NCBI GenBank assembly: GCA_022820995.1
Contig: JAJEEM010000057.1
Span: forward strand, 62,001-126,000
Length of the DNA stretch: 64,000 nt
Source of the DNA: Gemmatimonadota bacterium
GTDB taxonomy: Bacteria > Gemmatimonadota > Gemmatimonadetes > Palauibacterales > Palauibacteraceae
Direction of reading: 5' to 3'
Shown: one piece after another, positions 63,233-64,000 of the stretch
Layout: every line of letters begins with the position of its first letter
Position numbering within the stretch: position 1 is the stretch's first letter
Position numbers and translations under genes: made by a program
The notes under the pieces: generated by a model
What the model was told of the DNA's origin: nothing
Databases searched by the model: none
What the model saw: the letters and a program-made list of their open reading frames with translations, nothing else

Positions 63233-64000
63233 GCGGTTCCATGGAAATCGTCAAGGCTTCCTTCGGCCACGCGGTGCGGCGCAAGTGGAAGTTCGCACTG
63301 GTGGTGTTGCTGTTGGGCGCCGGGGTCGTCGCCCTCTCTCACGCCTACGACCTGGCGGGAACCTTCGAACGCATACAGGCCGTGAGCGAGCAGATCGAAA
63401 GCGAAGGCACCGAGCCGTCCGAGGAGCAGGTTCAGGCCATGGCGCGCGGCGCGGGAATGTTCGCCCTCTTCAGCCTGGTGAACCTCGCCTTCGGCTTCTG
63501 CACGATCCTCTTCGCCTTCCTGATGCCGGGCGGGATTGTCGCGGACGAGCGGCGCAGCGGTGCGATCATGCTGTGGGCGCAACATCCGATGCCGCTTCGC
63601 TCCTTCTATCTGCAGCGATACGCCGGCATACAGGTCGCGACGCTCGCCGCGCTCGCGATCTTCGGGCTGACGGGCGCGGTCGCTGCCCTGCCTCCCGCGA
63701 TGGCGTCGGCCACGGTACTCGGAGGAGTGGCGAGTATCTGCCTCACCGGCATGCTCGCCTGCGCGATCAGCTTCGCCATCAGCGCGCTCGGCATCCGCCG
63801 CGCCGCGCTCATCGGGCTGCTGTACTACCTGCTCTCGGGCGCCGTGGCGGGGCTGCTCGAAAATCCCGTCCTGGAGACTTCGACCGCGGCGGAATCGGTC
63901 CGGGCCTTCCTGCCGTTCGTCGCCTTCCCCTCGGGAGTCGTCAACGATCTCGTCGCGGGTTTCGCGTCGGAGGTTGCCTGGGACTGGGGAGCGACGGGAC
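63229..64000 (+). CDS. ABC-2-type transporter permease (partial, C-terminus off the window)
   Basis: Starts at ATG 63229, overlapping the ATPase stop by 4 nt. The N-terminus SGSMEIVKASFGHAVRRKW leads to TM helices FALVVLLLGAGVVALSHAY, MFALFSLVNLAFGFCTILFAF, IVADERRSGAIMLW (the ABC-2 cytosolic loop signature), VATLAALAIFGLTGAVAALP, MLACAISFAISALG and LIGLLYYLLSGAVAGLL. At least 256 residues are present. Forms an exporter or importer with the ATPase. Confidence 0.85.
   Translation, partial: MSGSMEIVKASFGHAVRRKWKFALVVLLLGAGVVALSHAYDLAGTFERIQAVSEQIESEGTEPSEEQVQAMARGAGMFALFSLVNLAFGFCTILFAFLMPGGIVADERRSGAIMLWAQHPMPLRSFYLQRYAGIQVATLAALAIFGLTGAVAALPPAMASATVLGGVASICLTGMLACAISFAISALGIRRAALIGLLYYLLSGAVAGLLENPVLETSTAAESVRAFLPFVAFPSGVVNDLVAGFASEVAWDWGATG

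Overview
The window is a GC-rich chromosomal segment. The conserved ends carry accA, dnaE, a DUF4837 lipoprotein, a Tat-exported PhoD phosphatase, a serpin, an exported ureohydrolase, proteins with carboxypeptidase-regulatory-like domains and a PepSY membrane protein. That mix fits a Gemmatimonadota-type bacterium best. This is an inference from gene content, not from a marker tree.

Layout. (1) 1-7206: core genes, with DUF4837-dnaE-accA on the minus strand and PhoD divergent. (2) 7207-7883: an intact tRNA-Ile(GAT) flanked by two rearranged copies of its own 3' end, the signature of an integration hotspot. (3) 7884-29573: a defence island. It holds a DUF262/HNH protein and then one long minus-strand gene train: DUF499 ATPase, a 159-aa protein, a two-helix membrane peptide, a DUF1156 DNA methyltransferase, a DUF932 protein, a PLD-SNF2 helicase, a KAP NTPase and a two-gene CBASS module (CD-NTase plus SLATT). 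Upstream of that train are a reverse transcriptase broken by one in-frame stop and a divergent nuclease-like gene broken by one frameshift. (4) 29590-37730: IS21-family debris with duplicated fragments of genes found elsewhere in the window, around a carboxypeptidase-regulatory-like protein, a DUF4365-TPR gene and two small membrane proteins. (5) 37761-45794: an IetA/IetS-type ATPase-protease pair, a ParB-like protein, a winged-helix protein, an SDR, and a translationally coupled XRE-ImmA/PIN pair. (6) 45822-64000: mainly housekeeping and envelope genes (hydantoinase-like amidohydrolase, SLC13 transporter, ureohydrolase, serpin, FitAB-like toxin-antitoxin) with single accessory insertions (Abi-like, NYN). 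It ends in an operon of an HHH lipoprotein, a PepSY protein and an ABC transporter behind a Fur-box-like palindrome.

The most notable signal is a (GA)9 dinucleotide tract inside the DUF1156 methyltransferase gene at 21592-21609. The N-terminal WWARRPL region and the catalytic FAGGG/DPPY region lie in different frames that meet exactly at this tract, and one more GA unit would join them into a protein of about 960 residues. The gene is therefore a strong candidate for a phase-variable modification gene, caught in the OFF state, inside a DUF499/DUF1156/PLD-helicase defence operon. Just upstream of it lie a truncated second copy of the same gene start and a tRNA-like half-sequence.
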